From contig JAWZYV010011619.1 in assembly GCA_038373885.1 (NCBI GenBank), forward strand, positions 2,666,001-2,730,000: a stretch of DNA of 64,000 nucleotides, read 5' to 3'. Of this stretch, positions 62,657 to 64,000 are shown in pieces (within the stretch, counting starts at the first letter, position 1; every line of letters starts with the position of its first letter). The DNA is from Cheiracanthium punctorium (lineage: Eukaryota; Arthropoda; Arachnida; Araneae; Cheiracanthiidae). Position numbers and translations under genes: made by a program. Under the pieces are notes generated by a model that saw only the letters and a program-made list of their open reading frames with translations, was not told the DNA's origin and did not search any database.

Positions 62657-62946
62657 ATGTCCAGTGGTATAACGGTTAGCGCATCGCCCTGCCGTCCCAC
62701 AGGTCCGGGGTTTGAAGCCTGGGCTGGGCAAGGTTGACTGAGCCTTTCATCCCTTGTGTGGGTCGAAAAATGAGGACCAAACTTGCTTGGGGTCAAACAC
62801 TGGGGGCTTCGCGTCAGGCTGACCACCTGGCCGAGGCATATGCATCCTCACCCCATAGCTCAATGTCGCCAAGGCGGGGTTGGGCAGAGCAGGCCTTGGG
62901 CCAGCAGTGGGCTGTTGCGCCAATGTTTGACTCACTAAAAAAAAGG
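62657..62946 (+). mobile_element. tRNA-derived SINE, second family
   Basis: A-box-like AGTGGTATAACGGTTAGCGC and B-box GGGTTTGAAGCC about 45 bp apart form a tRNA-like head at 62666-62725. It is followed by a GC-rich body (CTGACCACCTGGCCGAGGC, GGCGGGGTTGGGCAGAGC) and an A-rich 3' end after TTTGACTCACT. Short ORFs on both strands here are by-products of the GC-rich body. Confidence 0.85.
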
Positions 62947-63604
62947 AGCTAAATTTCACTCCTCAGGAGCGAGGATGACTCCCCAGGATTTGAAACCGGG
63001 ACAAGTTTGTTTCTATTTTCTCCCCTTAGGAGTGACTTTTTGTTCTTTTTGTAAGCGAGTATGTATTATAACGACTTTCAACTTTTGTTTTTACCAAGTA
63101 GAGAAAAGTCTCCGATATTTAAGTATGAAGGTGAAAAAGAAAATAAATAAATAAAAAGAATTTTTACTGATATTTTCAGCAGCAACATTTAAAACTCTTC
63201 CCAGTATTGATTCTATAAAAAGTCTAAATACAGTTTCCAAGACTTGCGGATTTGTTTACTGTTATTGTTACAGTAAAAGCAATTTCGTCGAAAAATTGCC
63301 GTTTGAACAGATTCACGCAGAACTACAAAAGTAATTTCCGATAACACCCGATACTTCCATTTTGCTCTTCTTCTTATTTTCTAAAAGAGATAAATGCAAT
63401 ATTCTTCCCTTTTAGAAGAAAATACGAAATTTCAAATATTATTCTTTTAGCCACAGTCACATTTCTCCCCTTTACAGAAATTTATGGGTCCAAAGAATTT
63501 TGATTTCTTTTTCATTGAACTCTTTTATTGGGTGGTTTTGAATTTAAGTAAAAAAATTATTAGTTACAATCTTGTAGATTTTTAATGATTGGTCTTCATT
63601 CCCA
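62947..63604. other. No gene seen
   Basis: AT-rich sequence. A short near-repeat of 'actcctcaggagcgagg / gactccccagga' at 62957-62990. Nothing else recognised. Confidence 0.45.
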
Positions 63605-63850
63605 TCATGGCCGAGTGGCTAAGACACTGAATCTGATAGATAGCTGAAGTGTGAAGGTCCAGTGTTCTGGCCTGCAGCACAGCTGTCGATCTCCCGGTCT
63701 GTTGTTTTGAACGAATTTCGCCAGATATAACGCGAATACGCGTTAGGATCTATTAAAAAGTTCTTTGCCCAAGGCTTCCACGATTAGGATGATACCTCTC
63801 GAGCAGGTTTGATTTAATCCCAATTTCACAAACACAGTTGGGCTTTAATG
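63605..63850 (+). mobile_element. tRNA-derived SINE, third family
   Basis: Head ATGGCCGAGTGGCTAAGACA resembles a tRNA-Leu/Ser 5' half with a good A box. The B box (GGTCCAGTGTTCTGGCC) is degenerate. Body blocks CGATCTCCCGGTCT, CCAGATATAACGCG and AAAAAGTTCTTTGCC recur in the fragment at 16395-16580. The 3' limit is approximate. Confidence 0.72.
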
Positions 63851-64000
63851 TTTTATATAAAAACTCATCAGCTCATTCAAACAATATGTGATTTTTCTTG
63901 TACGTACGCGATATCATAAAAGTTAAAATGAAGAGTTTTTTTCCTTAATGTTTCAGTAGCGTATTTAGGAAACATATTCAAGTATTTTGTATATATAAAG

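Noticed and set aside
62584..62959. Three overlapping GC-rich open frames on both strands
   Set aside because: They are explained by the GC-rich SINE body; none has splice sites or protein-like conservation visible.
1..64000. Prokaryotic-style features (operons, ribosome binding sites, CRISPR, riboswitches)
   Set aside because: Spliced exons, SINEs and eukaryotic DNA transposons show this is animal nuclear DNA. No repeat-spacer array is present.

Overview
This is eukaryotic DNA from an AT-rich, repeat-rich arthropod genome. A chelicerate, perhaps a spider, is my best guess from the repeat types and the gene family, but nothing here proves the species. There are no prokaryotic genes, operons, CRISPR arrays or convincing tRNA genes. 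Most open reading frames in this window are chance openings in AT-rich DNA.

Region 1 (1-20,993, + strand) holds the one clear gene: the 3' part of a multi-exon gene for a secreted or surface, cysteine-rich protein. I could join ten exons with compatible phases into 439 codons plus a stop. The 5' end lies outside the window, because the first exon is already open at base 1. The protein carries conserved Cys/Trp blocks like the arthropod DUF7042-DUF7045 family, three N-glycosylation sequons, and a hydrophobic C-terminal tail after an Asn-Gly-Gly-Ser stretch that looks like a GPI-anchor signal. The introns are full of transposon relics: a Tigger/pogo relic (895-1646), a hAT relic with a recognisable transposase C-terminus (7547-8320), a compound arthropod repeat carrying a SINE and a 172-bp MITE (about 10,030-11,998), and a 4.1-kb hAT-like element (16,091-20,167) with a SINE-like piece and a Tigger element nested inside it.

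Region 2 (20,994-27,440) is T-rich and probably a long 3' UTR ending near AATAAA at 27,428. It holds a 1.29-kb terminal-inverted-repeat element (24,618-25,905) with a 75-bp minisatellite core and a 6-bp target duplication, and a truncated foldback MITE. Region 3 (27,450-42,200) is intergenic: two fuller copies of the foldback MITE family, short tandem repeats, a possible Helitron-like fragment, decayed coding sequence (37,757-38,652) of unknown parentage, a 190-bp MITE with a perfect 8-bp target duplication, an (AT)n tract and a piggyBac-like element.

Region 4 (42,200-54,400) has few simple repeats but several old local duplications, chiefly 1.2-kb inverted arms (49,370-50,590 and 52,235-53,460) with a further direct copy between them. 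One minus-strand exon candidate (46,303-46,399) lies here. Region 5 (54,480-64,000) is transposon-dense: a TTAA-flanked piggyBac-like MITE family with one copy inserted into another, both inside a hAT-like element (60,909-62,281); a 684-bp near-perfect palindrome (59,551-60,234); and tRNA-derived SINEs. The window's main interest is its uncharacterised gene and these nested or undescribed repeat structures.
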